Of a DNA stretch of 64,000 nucleotides, positions 15,110 to 24,203 are shown piece by piece. Every line of letters begins with the position of its first letter. The stretch's first letter is position 1. The notes under the pieces are model-generated. The model saw only the letters and a list, made by a program, of their open reading frames with translations, was not told the origin of the DNA and did no database searches. Both the position numbers and the translations under genes were made by a program. This stretch comes from an uncultured Candidatus Saccharibacteria bacterium (lineage in GTDB: Bacteria > Patescibacteriota > Saccharimonadia > Saccharimonadales > Saccharimonadaceae), in NCBI GenBank assembly GCA_948868795.1, contig CAQRDK010000001.1:1-64000 (forward strand). The letters are read 5' to 3'.

Positions 15110-16456
15110 GTGAGTTTAATATCAATATTGCTGTTTGCGGCTGCGATTTTGGCAGCTTTGACCGGTTTTGTGGCATTAGTAGGTGCTTCAAGAGCGGATC
15201 GTGGCAGACTGGCATGGTTTTTTGTGGCAACGATTGGGACGGCGATTTGGTCGCTGTCTATTTCTGGTTTTCTTGGTTTGTCGGAAGATGCGCATGTTGA
15301 ATCGGCGACTTGGCTGATTTTTGGGATTTATTTGAGCGCTTTGGTGATGGCGCCGGCTCTTTTGGGCTATTCAGCTTGGAAATATAAGTTTGGGAAAGTA
15401 GCCACAGTTATATATATATTGTTGGCGGTAGTGCTAGGCGTCGCTTTGATTCATGACCCGAGTATTTTGATTGAGGAGATGACGCTGAGTCGGACTGGCA
15501 ATTCAATTACGATTGTTCGTGGCTGGTTCTATTTGGCGTATTTGGCATATTTTTGCACTTGTTTGCCGGCATTTTTGGCGATTTTGTTTTATCGCATTCG
15601 GCACACGAAGAGCAAATATATTCGCACGGGTGATTATGTCCTGCTCGTCGGAATGTTGATTTCCTGCGGCTTTACTTCAATCTTTGATTTGATTATGCCG
15701 TTCTTTGGTCGTTATGACTTGATTTGGGTAGGGCCGTTCGGGACGACCGTGGTGATTGTGGCGTTCTTCTACGCTGTAATTCGATATCGTATTATTACGG
15801 TGTCGGCGAAATGGATGCGGGCGCTGTCGTATATTGTGGTGATGGCGATGAGTGTGATTGCTTATATGCTAATCTTCTACACGATCTTTACGGTCTTATT
15901 TAAGATTCCAAATCCTTCGACTTCGGTTTTGGTGCTTAACTTCTTGATGATTGTAATTGTCTTGCTTTTGATGCCGGTGATTAATGAGCTGATTGCGTCG
16001 ATTCGATCGACAATCTCGGTCGGGCAGGTGGATATTGCGTATGTGATTAAGAAGCTCAATCATCTAGCGACGCGGAACGTGGATCTTCGGGATTTGGCGG
16101 GATTCTTGGCGGACCATCTGCACTTTGCGTATATCGGGTTTGTGATTAACGGGCGGCTTTATGGTTCGAAGTCGTTGGCAATGTCGTCGCAAGAACTTTC
16201 GAGTATCACGCATTTGCGCCAGACCTCGAATGGCGTGTGGCAGGTGCCGAACAAGACGGTACAGAAGACTTTTGATGAGCTGGGGCTTTATGCGGTGGCG
16301 GAGCTTCGGAATGCGAAAGGTAAGACTTTCGGGCAGTTGCTGGTCGGGAAACCGCTTGGGAAAGCCGTGTTTGAACGACGAGATTTATTGCAGCTGGAGA
16401 TGATTATTAACTTGGTCGCGACGGTGATTGATTCGGAGAAACATTTGCGAGCATAA
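15110..16456 (+). CDS. Sensor-like protein: 7-8 TM N-terminal region plus GAF-like domain, no kinase
   Basis: 448 residues, GTG start with AAGGAGG upstream. Seven to eight membrane helices fill residues 1-285, in the style of the 7TM N-terminal regions of histidine kinases. A linker helix follows and then a soluble GAF-like alpha/beta domain (about 310-445). There is no His-box, ATPase or GGDEF domain, so it cannot signal by itself as a kinase. An orphan GHKL-like ATPase domain is encoded at 22701. Physical partnership is only a guess. The gene lies upstream of a CAP-domain protein with a 100-base gap. Confidence 0.65.
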   Translation: MSLISILLFAAAILAALTGFVALVGASRADRGRLAWFFVATIGTAIWSLSISGFLGLSEDAHVESATWLIFGIYLSALVMAPALLGYSAWKYKFGKVATVIYILLAVVLGVALIHDPSILIEEMTLSRTGNSITIVRGWFYLAYLAYFCTCLPAFLAILFYRIRHTKSKYIRTGDYVLLVGMLISCGFTSIFDLIMPFFGRYDLIWVGPFGTTVVIVAFFYAVIRYRIITVSAKWMRALSYIVVMAMSVIAYMLIFYTIFTVLFKIPNPSTSVLVLNFLMIVIVLLLMPVINELIASIRSTISVGQVDIAYVIKKLNHLATRNVDLRDLAGFLADHLHFAYIGFVINGRLYGSKSLAMSSQELSSITHLRQTSNGVWQVPNKTVQKTFDELGLYAVAELRNAKGKTFGQLLVGKPLGKAVFERRDLLQLEMIINLVATVIDSEKHLRA

Positions 16457-16555
16457 ATTGTTTGTCTATATTGTTGCGAGTTTTGAAAGTTATAAGTTAT
16501 TTAGCGAAATGAGTTTTGTGAGTTATATAAAAGTTAATGGAGAGGACGAGACGAG

Positions 16556-17572
16556 ATGACAGCGGCGAGGTTGATGCGTCAGACGAAGATGATGATTTTG
16601 TTGTCGCTGAATGCGGTGGTGATATTGATTGTCGGCGTGATGATTTTCTCGGCGATCAACTTGAACGGGGGGCTGGAGTTCAAGGTGGTGGCGGAGCGTT
16701 CGGATGTGATTTCGGGCGGGCTGGAAGAGTTGGGCTTGGTTGCACCGGGTCTGGAAGAATTAGAGCCGCCTTCGATTGTGAATCCGGGGTCGGGCGGCAA
16801 TGTGCCGAGCGGTGGGGCTTCGGGCGGGGCGAGTTCCTCGGGAGGCGGTTCGGTCAGTAGCGGTTTGATTAGCGGAGGCATGGCAGATGGGCAAGTTGGT
16901 TCGAGCGAACTTTGGAGCCAAGATGCGATTACGATTTACCAGACGGCGGATTTTGATATTTGCGTAAGCAGTAGTCTTTCGGGATTAGGCGAGATGTATT
17001 GGCAGACGAGTAATCCGGCAGTTATCAAAGGTTTCTCGTCGTCGGCGCGAACCTGGCTCGGGTATAGCGCGGAGACTTGTCGGTATCCGGTGATTGTGGG
17101 GACGGGGACGACGACGATTACGGCTGGTACTTACGATGGTCGGCGACATGATAGTATCACGGTGACGGTGATTGCTCCGCCGGTTGAACAGTGGAAGCGA
17201 GATGTTCTTGCGTTGGTGAATCAGGAGCGGGCGAAAAATGGTCTTTCGGCGCTTGCTTGGGGTTCGACTTGTGAGGGTGCGGCGAATACGCGTGCTCGGG
17301 AGATTATGACAAGTTATTCTCATACTCGGCCGGATGGAAGTTCTTGGTCTACGACGTGTCCGATCCCGACTAGCGGCGGAAAAAGTGGCGAGAACTTGAA
17401 TGCGGGTAACGCGGCGGTTTCGCCGCAGACGGTCGTGGCGTCATGGATGGCGTCGCCGGATCACCGGAAAAATATTTTGGATCCGGATTTCAAGTACTTG
17501 TCGGTGGGGTTTGTGTTTGATCCGAATTCGGCGCATAAAACTTATTGGTCGCAGTATTTCACGACTTATTAG
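16556..17572 (+). CDS. Membrane-anchored CAP/SCP-domain protein
   Basis: 338 residues. An N-terminal membrane helix (about 12-34), a Gly/Ser/Pro linker (about 75-115), and an Ig-like/Big_2-type domain (about 120-205, ending TITVTVIAPP). Then a CAP/SCP domain (about 210-338): LALVNQERAKNGLSALAW, H at SHTRPDGSSW, GENL, WMASPDHRKNIL and YWSQYF, the family signature of CRISP/Tpx/PR-1 proteins. The domain binds metal or lipid and is often secreted; here it is tethered outside the cell. It has its own start behind AGAGGACGAGACGAG. Role in envelope or host interaction is inferred. Confidence 0.85.
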   Translation: MTAARLMRQTKMMILLSLNAVVILIVGVMIFSAINLNGGLEFKVVAERSDVISGGLEELGLVAPGLEELEPPSIVNPGSGGNVPSGGASGGASSSGGGSVSSGLISGGMADGQVGSSELWSQDAITIYQTADFDICVSSSLSGLGEMYWQTSNPAVIKGFSSSARTWLGYSAETCRYPVIVGTGTTTITAGTYDGRRHDSITVTVIAPPVEQWKRDVLALVNQERAKNGLSALAWGSTCEGAANTRAREIMTSYSHTRPDGSSWSTTCPIPTSGGKSGENLNAGNAAVSPQTVVASWMASPDHRKNILDPDFKYLSVGFVFDPNSAHKTYWSQYFTTY

Positions 17573-17648
17573 GTCTACGTCGGGGGAGGTTGGATTCAGT
17601 TTTTTGACTTTTCTGATATAATGAGAGGTAAATGAAGAGGAGTTGTTG

Positions 17649-18068
17649 ATGAAACTGATGAACGTAGAGAAGTTTGTGCGTAGCCGAAAGGTGGCGTTGC
17701 TTGGTTCGGTGGATGAGAATGGGGCGCCGAATATTAAGGCGATGTTGGCGCCGCGGCAGATGATTGGGTTAAAAGAGTTTTACTTTTCGACCAATTTGTC
17801 GGCGCTTAGGACGCAGCAATATTTGAAGAATCCGAAGGCTTGTATTTATTTCTTTCGGAAAGGATTGATTAGCTATACTGGCGTGATGCTGCGCGGAACG
17901 ATGGAAGTTGTGACGGAGCAAGAAGTGAAGAATCTGCTTTGGCGGAAGGGCGATACGCGATTTTATAAGTATGGCGTGACGGATCCGGATTATTGCGTCT
18001 TGAAGTTTACGGCGGAGAGCGGGCGCTATTATAAAGATTTTAAGACGGAAGAATTCGAGGTTAAATAG
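17649..18068 (+). CDS. Pyridoxamine 5'-phosphate oxidase-like flavin-binding protein
   Basis: 139 residues. The split-barrel fold pattern is clear: VEKFVRSRKVALLGSVDENGAPNIKAM at the start, EFYFSTNLSA, NPKACIYFF, GVMLRGTMEVV, and a C-terminal strand pair. This is the short PNPOx-like family (general stress protein 26 type), binding FMN or a related cofactor; the reaction is unknown. ATG at 17649 is chosen because AGAGGAG lies 6 bases upstream. The promoter -10 is TATAAT at 17617-17622. Confidence 0.85.
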   Translation: MKLMNVEKFVRSRKVALLGSVDENGAPNIKAMLAPRQMIGLKEFYFSTNLSALRTQQYLKNPKACIYFFRKGLISYTGVMLRGTMEVVTEQEVKNLLWRKGDTRFYKYGVTDPDYCVLKFTAESGRYYKDFKTEEFEVK

Positions 18069-18120
18069 TTTCTCATCGGTGTTTAAGTGTGCATATGCGA
18101 GGCGGGGTTTACTGGCGGGG

Positions 18121-19266
18121 TTAGAGGCTGTTGTCGGAGCTCAAGATGGCATCTTCGATGCGCGTGCCGAGATTGGTGATGGCGGCTGCGGTACGGCCGG
18201 GGAGATTGCTAGTGAGGACTACGACGGTGTAGTGGCGGTTTTGCTCGGGAAATTCAATTATGGCGGCATCGGCGTAGGTCGACCAGAGATTGCTTTCTGG
18301 ATTCCAGGCCCAGCCGACTTTGTCGTAGACTTTCGCCTGGTTTGAAAACCCGGAGGGGAGACCTTGGCGCCAGTTATATGTGGTGGTGGCGTCGATCTTG
18401 GTGGGCGGTTGGTCCAGCATGGAGTCGGCGATTTTTTGCCAGTTTTCTTCGGAGAGATCGGGGTGTTCGTAGTAGAGTTTCAAAAGTTCGGTCAGGTCGG
18501 CGGCGGTCGAGGAGAGGCCACCGTTAGTTGTGTTATTGAGGTTAATCTCGTCAATGAGGTTCGCGACGCGAGCGAAGGCTTGGCGGTCGGAGTGCATTTT
18601 ATCGGCGCAGCCGTTGTATGATTCGCGAATCATGAGGTCAAGGCATTCGCCATAGGCGTAAGTATTGGCGCGGTAATCGCTGGTCGTGACGTATTTTTCG
18701 TCGGCCTTGGCGGCGCCGGCTTCGATTTGGCGGTAGCCGTCATAGACGAAGAAAAGTTTATAAATAGAGGCGACATTGAAAACTTGGTTAGGTTGGTGGC
18801 TGGCAGCAATACGATTATTATCAAGATCGTAGATCATAAGCCCGACATTAGCGGGGGTGGTTTTTAACCAGGCGTTGACGGTGGGCTGAAGATCGATGAA
18901 AACTGGGACTTTGGCGTCTGGCTGGTCGCTTGGTGACATGCTGGACTGGCTATTTGAAGTTTGTTGGTTGTCGTCGGGGGGTTGCGTTTCGCCGGGGTTT
19001 TGATTGTCTATGTCGGCGGACGGACGATGGTAGACTACGGCGAGGATAATTATAGTGACAATGGCAAGCAATGCTATGCCGGCGATAACGAACGGAAGCG
19101 GGCCTTTGGCTTTGGCGAAGGTAATAAGTTTAGCGCTTTGGCTGGAGATTTTAGTTTTGAGCTGGTCGAACTTTGACGAGTCTGGCTCGACGGTGGACTG
19201 CGACGAGCTGTCGGGCTCGGTTTTAAGGTCGAACTTTGACGAGTCGGGTGAGGAAGGCTTCTGCAT
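18121..19266 (-). CDS. Membrane-anchored serine hydrolase of the beta-lactamase/PBP-like class A fold
   Basis: 381 residues. The cytoplasmic Ser/Asp-rich start contains two near-identical EPDSS-type repeats, then a membrane helix (about 58-78) and a Pro/Gln/Ser linker. The outer catalytic domain (about 120-381) has the SxxK box S167-I-Y-K170, a SYN triad in IRESYNGCAD, and KVG in place of KTG. These support an acyl-serine enzyme that could act on peptidoglycan peptides; lactam hydrolysis is not implied. It overlaps the end of the CapA-like gene by 44 bases, so the two are translated as one unit. Confidence 0.82.
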   Translation of the reverse strand: MQKPSSPDSSKFDLKTEPDSSSQSTVEPDSSKFDQLKTKISSQSAKLITFAKAKGPLPFVIAGIALLAIVTIIILAVVYHRPSADIDNQNPGETQPPDDNQQTSNSQSSMSPSDQPDAKVPVFIDLQPTVNAWLKTTPANVGLMIYDLDNNRIAASHQPNQVFNVASIYKLFFVYDGYRQIEAGAAKADEKYVTTSDYRANTYAYGECLDLMIRESYNGCADKMHSDRQAFARVANLIDEINLNNTTNGGLSSTAADLTELLKLYYEHPDLSEENWQKIADSMLDQPPTKIDATTTYNWRQGLPSGFSNQAKVYDKVGWAWNPESNLWSTYADAAIIEFPEQNRHYTVVVLTSNLPGRTAAAITNLGTRIEDAILSSDNSL

Positions 19267-20932
19267 CTTTATCTTCCATTAGTTTAGTTTGATAAGTTTG
19301 GTCGTAGACGGTCGGAACGAGGCGAGTTTGGACAAGTTTGCCGTCGAGGAAATAGTGAACGAGGATGATGCTGCGGGTGGTGCCGGGCCACCAGGACTGG
19401 TCGAAAAAGAGGTTGCCGAGGCCGTAGTAGATTGCTCCGTCTTTATATAACTCGAAAGTCTGGGGCTGGTGGGCGGAAGTTCCGACGACGATGTCGGCGC
19501 CGAGGTCGATGAGATTGCGGAAGAAACCGACTTGGTCGCCAGCGGAAGAGTTGGCGTAGTCGCAGGTCGTATCTTCGCTAGTATTGACGTAACTATTACA
19601 TTCGAAGAATTGGACGTCGACGATGATAAAGTCTCCACGTTCCTTTGCGGTGGCGATGTCGGACTTGGCTTTCTCGTCGGTATAGAGATTGGCACCGGGG
19701 GTATTGTCGTTGGTATAGCCGCCGGTGGAATAGTTGTAGGCGAGCATAGTGATATTCGTTCCCTTGTCGGAGATTTCGAGCGGGATGGCGGATTCTGCGG
19801 CAGTTTTTCCGCCGCCGACAGTTTTGATGCCGAGACTGTTATAGAGGTCAATGGTGGCGATAGCGTCCTCGTCGCCACAGTCTTGGTTGTGGTTGCCGGT
19901 GAGTTCGATAATGTCGAAGCCGGAGCTGGTGATAACGTCGATCATGTTTGGTTTCGAGCAGATGTTGCGATCGTTCGCGGAAGTGGAGAAGGAAGACTCA
20001 TTGCTGGTATGAGTGAGGTCGAAATGGCTGAGATACTCGCCGATATTGGCGGAGAAATAGTTAGCGTCTTTGACTTGGTCGAGTTTGCGATTCATGCCGC
20101 GGGAGAGCGCGGTGACGCCGGTTTGAGCGAAAGTGAGAATTTCGTCGCTGGTCGGGAAGGCTTGGATTTTGGCTTCGAGAGCGGTTTTAACTTTTTCGAC
20201 GTCTTCAGCGTCACCGTCGAGGATATAATATTCAAAGAAGGCACCGGAATCGAGCGTGTCGAGATAGTAATTATCGTCAATGGCAAGGAGGCGCTGCTCG
20301 CTAGTTAAGTCCCAGATAGAAGTAAGGGTGATTTCGGCATTTTCTGAGCCATCGGATTTGTTGCTGATGAGAGATTTGGCTTCGGCGGTAGAAATGGAAG
20401 TTGTCATGTTGTAGAAGTCCGTAGTCGGGACGAGAATTTGGTAAAGGACGGAATTTGTCATGTCGGCTTCGCTGGTGAGTTTCGCGAGGGTGGTTTTTGT
20501 GGAGATGGTGAGGTCGGATTTTAGCTCGATGTCTTGGAGATTTTCGTTGATGAAGTTTTGGCCGACTTCGGTGACTGGGCTCAGCATATTGTCGTCATCG
20601 GAACCCGTGAGGTCTTCGGTGCTAGCGAAAAGGATTTTACCGGGTTCATGGAAGATGCCTTTTTTCGTCACGAGAAGAATGCCGAAAAGGACGGCGAGGG
20701 CGACTACGACGAAAGTGATAATAATGGCGATGAGCTGGGTTTTGAGGCTGGGGGTTTGGGGCGCGGTTGTCGCCTCGGCGGCAGTGTCTCTGTTTTCAGA
20801 AGATGCCGGTTCGATGTCGGGCGACTTAAGTGAATCTGGAGAGGGCGTAGTTTGGCTTACGTGTTTAGTTTCTTTAGTTTTGGTTTTGTTCGACGAAAAA
20901 CTCGCCGTTTGCTTCTTCCCTTGCTCTGACAT
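19223..20932 (-). CDS. CapA-like metallophosphatase-fold protein
   Basis: 569 residues from ATG 20932. A disordered Ser/Thr/Glu start, a membrane helix (about 65-85), and a long outer region. The second half (about 290-540) has the CapA/PgsA motifs: FSTSANDRNICSKPNMIDVI, FDIIELTGNHNQDCG, TMLAYNY, DFIIVDVQFFECNSY, GADIVVGTSAHQPQTFELYKDG and IYYGLGNLFFDQ. CapA proteins act in poly-gamma-glutamate or other cell-surface polymer assembly. The gene is leaderless: TATAAT (20939-20944) ends 6 bases before ATG. It is followed by the overlapping serine hydrolase, which suggests joint envelope work. Confidence 0.87.
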   Translation of the reverse strand: MSEQGKKQTASFSSNKTKTKETKHVSQTTPSPDSLKSPDIEPASSENRDTAAEATTAPQTPSLKTQLIAIIITFVVVALAVLFGILLVTKKGIFHEPGKILFASTEDLTGSDDDNMLSPVTEVGQNFINENLQDIELKSDLTISTKTTLAKLTSEADMTNSVLYQILVPTTDFYNMTTSISTAEAKSLISNKSDGSENAEITLTSIWDLTSEQRLLAIDDNYYLDTLDSGAFFEYYILDGDAEDVEKVKTALEAKIQAFPTSDEILTFAQTGVTALSRGMNRKLDQVKDANYFSANIGEYLSHFDLTHTSNESSFSTSANDRNICSKPNMIDVITSSGFDIIELTGNHNQDCGDEDAIATIDLYNSLGIKTVGGGKTAAESAIPLEISDKGTNITMLAYNYSTGGYTNDNTPGANLYTDEKAKSDIATAKERGDFIIVDVQFFECNSYVNTSEDTTCDYANSSAGDQVGFFRNLIDLGADIVVGTSAHQPQTFELYKDGAIYYGLGNLFFDQSWWPGTTRSIILVHYFLDGKLVQTRLVPTVYDQTYQTKLMEDKDAEAFLTRLVKVRP

Positions 20933-21069
20933 ACTATAATTATAGCACAAGATTTTTAGATTTGGCCTCGCTGTAGTTATTTTGTGAAAAAGTCGGTGAA
21001 AATTGTATTTTGAAAGTTGTTATGGTAAAATTAAGTTAGGAAAAGTTAAAATAAAGATGTAAAAAGAAA

Positions 21070-22029
21070 ATGATTTGGAATATTCTGTTGTTGGTGGTGG
21101 GGTTTGCGCTATTGATCAAGGGTGCGGATGTTTTTGTGGAGGGGGCGTCGAGCACGGCGCAGAACTTCCGGGTTTCGAAGATGTTGATTGGGCTGACAAT
21201 TGTGGCGTTCGGAACGAGCGCGCCGGAGTTAGCGGTGTCGATTTCGGCGCTGGCGTCGGGGAGCACGGACATGGTGCTTGGCAACGTGATCGGTAGCTGT
21301 ATTTTGAACATTCTTTTGATTCTGGGGATTGTGGCGGTGATTCGGCCGATTAAGATTACGGATAATACAGTGAAGAAAGAGCTGCCGCTTTGTATGTTGA
21401 TCTCGACGTTGCTCGCGGTGCTGTTTCTGGATATTAGTCTGGGTGGCGGGACGGTCAACCAGATTACGCGATCAGACGGGATTGTGGTGTTGCTGTTCTT
21501 TATGGTGTTCTTGTATTATTTGATTACGTTGGCGCGACAGAAAAAGGAGAAAAAGTCTTCGGCAGAGAAGCCGAAATATAAACTTGGCAAATCGTTGGTA
21601 TTCGTTTTGTTGGGGATGGCGGGGATTGTGGTAGGAAGCGAACTGGTTGTGAATAATGCATCGTCGATTGCGACGGCAATCGGGATGAGTGAGCGGTTGA
21701 TTGCACTTACGATTATCGCGTTTGGGACTTCCCTGCCGGAGTTGGTGACGTCGGTGGTGGCGGCGCGGCGCGGCGAGACGGATCTCGCGGTTGGGAACGT
21801 GATTGGGAGCAATATTTTCAATATTTGTATTGTCTTGGGTTTGCCGGTGGCGATTTTCGGGACGATAACGCCGGCGAGCTTCCAGATGTTGGATATTGTG
21901 ATGCTGGTAGCTTCGGCGGTGCTGCTGTTTATTTTCTCGGTGTCGACGCGGCGAATTAATCGAACTGAGGGGGTGATGATGTTGGCGCTGTTCGCGGCGT
22001 ATTATGGGGTGATTCTGGCGGTCGGATAG
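21070..22029 (+). CDS. Sodium/calcium exchanger family protein (YrbG-like)
   Basis: 319 residues, about ten membrane helices in two inverted halves. Both alpha repeats are intact: GTSAPELAVS with GNVIGSCILN in the first half, GTSLPELVTS with GNVIGSNIFN in the second. The paired Glu and Asn residues bind Ca2+ and Na+. A basic cytoplasmic loop (about 155-172) joins the halves. It probably exports Ca2+ in exchange for Na+ or H+. The promoter -10 TAAAAT with TATGG lies near 21022. It converges on the sortase gene. Confidence 0.93.
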   Translation: MIWNILLLVVGFALLIKGADVFVEGASSTAQNFRVSKMLIGLTIVAFGTSAPELAVSISALASGSTDMVLGNVIGSCILNILLILGIVAVIRPIKITDNTVKKELPLCMLISTLLAVLFLDISLGGGTVNQITRSDGIVVLLFFMVFLYYLITLARQKKEKKSSAEKPKYKLGKSLVFVLLGMAGIVVGSELVVNNASSIATAIGMSERLIALTIIAFGTSLPELVTSVVAARRGETDLAVGNVIGSNIFNICIVLGLPVAIFGTITPASFQMLDIVMLVASAVLLFIFSVSTRRINRTEGVMMLALFAAYYGVILAVG

Positions 22030-22044
22030 GTTTTTCTGTTCGGC

Positions 22045-22596
22045 TTATTCGGCAAGGGTTGCTGTGATGATGAGGCGATGAGTGGCATCTTGATTAGGAA
22101 GAGGGTCGCCGGCGCAGGTCATGATGATAACTGTTTTCTCAGGAGCATCAGAGAGGAGTTCGTTCATGCTGATAGCGGACTTTTCGAGAATGATGCGGTC
22201 GGTGATAAGGTATCGTTCCTCGTCGTAAGTAAAGGATTGATTTATCTGGAGACGGCCGAGGTTTTTGAAAACCGTGGAGGAGTGGCCGATGATGAAAAGT
22301 TTGTTGTCGAAGGGCTGATAGATGCCAGCGATGGTGGCGGGGACGGTGAGTTGGCGGTCGATAAGTTCGACGCGGGCGACGGGGGTTTTGAGGTCGATAC
22401 TAGGGACTTCAAGGACTGGGTAACTGGCGGCATCGGCGAGCGGAGCGGGTTGGAGGCCGATGAAAAGATAAATCGGAAGCATAATCATAAAGAAAGCCGC
22501 GGAGAGGATTTTGATGAGGCGCTTCGGCCAGTAAAAAGGGTTGAGGTAGCGATAATGCGTTACGAAAAATACCTTTAGAGTTTTCATACCTTCCAT
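22045..22596 (-). CDS. Sortase-family transpeptidase, short form
   Basis: 183 residues. One membrane helix near the N-terminus (about 30-48), then the sortase barrel: SIDLKTPV, IGHSSTVFKNL with H105, and the signature IIMTCAGDPLPNQDATHRLII with C161 and R174 as the other catalytic residues. It may anchor proteins bearing VPNTG-like signals such as the one at 11161. A second sortase lies at 28355. The -10 TATAAT (22607-22612) leaves at most a 3-4 base leader; the inner ATG after GGAAGGT is an alternative start. Confidence 0.88.
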   Translation of the reverse strand: MEGMKTLKVFFVTHYRYLNPFYWPKRLIKILSAAFFMIMLPIYLFIGLQPAPLADAASYPVLEVPSIDLKTPVARVELIDRQLTVPATIAGIYQPFDNKLFIIGHSSTVFKNLGRLQINQSFTYDEERYLITDRIILEKSAISMNELLSDAPEKTVIIMTCAGDPLPNQDATHRLIITATLAE

Positions 22597-22700
22597 GCTT
22601 ATACTTATTATAGCATGAGAAGTTTGGGTGTGTGGGGTAAAATGTTGTGAAAATAACTTTGAGTGGGTTGTAGACTGTTTCTTGGGGGCTGGTTTTACTT

Positions 22701-23399
22701 TTAGCTAAGTTCGATAACCTTTTTGCGAGATTTTTGAGCGGTTTTTGAGGAAGTTTTGACTGGCTTTTTGGTGGTCGGTTTTAGTTTTTTGGCAGGGTTC
22801 TTGGCAGTTGATTTCTTGGTGGCCTTTTGCTGGGATTTGCGAAGTTTTTGGATTTTGCGGTCGGCTTTTTTGGCGGCAGCGACGAGTTTGCGCTGTTCGC
22901 GAGTAAGTTTAGCTTTCTTTGTGGCGGATTTGGCGGAGGAGGTTGTTGCTTTTGTTGCGGTAACGGTTTTGGAGGTTGCAAGGGTCTTTGTGGGGGCTTG
23001 GGCGGTTGGTTTTACGCTGACTGGCGTGTTGCTGGCTGACGTTTCGTTAGGTTGGTCGAGTGGAGGGAGGAGGGAGATGCGGACGGTGGTGCCGAAGCCG
23101 ACGCGGGAGGTGACATTAACGCGACCGCGGCTGAGAAGTGAACATAGGGGCTTTGAAAGGGTGGTGCCGGAGTCGGTGATAATGATGGCGTCGGACTCGA
23201 CGGCGATGCTGACTTCTCCGCTAATGGAACGGTCGAGGGCGGAGCCGAGGTGTTTTTCAAGGTCGGCTTTGATGGCTTCGGGGTCGTCAACGGTTTTTGT
23301 GGTGTCGGAAAAATCGAGGTTTAAGGCGACGCGACCTTTCTCGGCGAGTGGAAGATATTTGTTGTAGACTTCACTAATAATTAAAGATAAGCGGTACAT
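22701..23399 (-). CDS. Orphan GHKL ATPase-like domain with Lys/Ala-rich tail
   Basis: 232 residues. Residues 1-115 look like a histidine-kinase ATPase domain: an N-box-like helix (DLEKHLGSALDRSI), a G1-like loop IITDSGTTLS, and VTSRVGFGTTVRISLLPP as the G2 region and last strand. The classic N-box Asn and full G1 DxGxG are not kept, so ATP binding is doubtful. There is no His phosphoacceptor. Residues 120-232 are a Lys/Ala/Thr tail like histone H1 or the SecE extension here. The gene is leaderless: TATAAT (23407-23412) is 7 bases before ATG. It could be an adaptor partner of a sensor or a nucleic-acid binder. Confidence 0.55.
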   Translation of the reverse strand: MYRLSLIISEVYNKYLPLAEKGRVALNLDFSDTTKTVDDPEAIKADLEKHLGSALDRSISGEVSIAVESDAIIITDSGTTLSKPLCSLLSRGRVNVTSRVGFGTTVRISLLPPLDQPNETSASNTPVSVKPTAQAPTKTLATSKTVTATKATTSSAKSATKKAKLTREQRKLVAAAKKADRKIQKLRKSQQKATKKSTAKNPAKKLKPTTKKPVKTSSKTAQKSRKKVIELS

Positions 23400-23470
23400 A
23401 CTATATATTATATAGTATGTTTTCGAGAAAGTTGGGATTTTGTGGTAAGTTTCGGAGGTAAGTGGGGTAG

Positions 23471-24076
23471 TTAGAGATTGGTGCGGTTTTCGAGGGCAGC
23501 GGAGAGGGTGATTTGATCGGCGTAAGAAAGATCGACGCCGAGCGGCAGACCGCGGGCGAGACGGGTAACCTTGACGTCGGGATATTGCTCGTGGAGAGTT
23601 TTTTGGAGGAGGAGTGCAGTTGATTCCCCTTCGACGGAGGGGTTGGTGGCGATGATGATTTCCTTAACTTCGTCGGGTTCGACGCGGTTTAATAATTCTT
23701 TAATATGGAGCTGGTCGGGAGTGATACCGTCGATGGGGGAGATGGCGCCGCCGATGACGTGGTAAGTTCCATGGAATTGTTTGGTCTGCTCGATGGCGTA
23801 GATGTCGAGCGGTTCTTCGACGACGAGAATGGTCGATTTGTCGCGGTCGGGGTTGTTGTAAAATTCAGAAACTTCTTCGTCAGAGTCGATGAGGGCAAAA
23901 GTGATTGGGCAAGATTTCACGCCATCGTGGAGGCTGGCGAGGGTGACGGCGATGTCTTTGCTGATACGAGGGCTATTTTTGAACAAGAAATAGGCATAGC
24001 GCTCGGCGGTGCGGGCGCCGACGCCGGGCAAGTGACCGAGGGCTTCGATGGTATCAGATAACGCGCGGGGTAACAT
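23471..24076 (-). CDS. recR: Recombination protein RecR with a lost zinc finger
   Basis: 201 residues, normal length. The helix-hairpin-helix start (LSDTIEALGHLPGVGARTAERYA) and the Toprim domain (DKSTILVVEEPLDIYAIE, GAISPIDGI, IIATNPSVEGESTA) are intact. RecR loads RecA at gaps together with RecF and RecO. The usual four zinc Cys between these parts are reduced to C56; the rest read T, E and Y-type residues. The start is the ATG at 24076 (family start MLPRALSD). TATAAT (24084-24089) ends 7 bases upstream, so the mRNA is leaderless. Confidence 0.95.
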   Translation of the reverse strand: MLPRALSDTIEALGHLPGVGARTAERYAYFLFKNSPRISKDIAVTLASLHDGVKSCPITFALIDSDEEVSEFYNNPDRDKSTILVVEEPLDIYAIEQTKQFHGTYHVIGGAISPIDGITPDQLHIKELLNRVEPDEVKEIIIATNPSVEGESTALLLQKTLHEQYPDVKVTRLARGLPLGVDLSYADQITLSAALENRTNL

Positions 24077-24147
24077 AGTATATATTATAGCATACCTCGG
24101 TGAGATAGATGAAGCGAGAGATGATTTTGCGGGGAGCTGTGAAAACA

Positions 24148-24184
24148 AAAAATGAGGTTTGCCGGATTGGTAAACCTCATTTTT
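24148..24184. terminator. Terminator at the end of the ribosomal cluster
   Basis: AAAAATGAGGTTT/AAACCTCATTTTT with an 11-base loop. It follows rpsI on the minus strand and precedes the recR promoter. Confidence 0.9.
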
Positions 24185-24203
24185 GTTCTGGCCCTTAAGC
24201 GAA

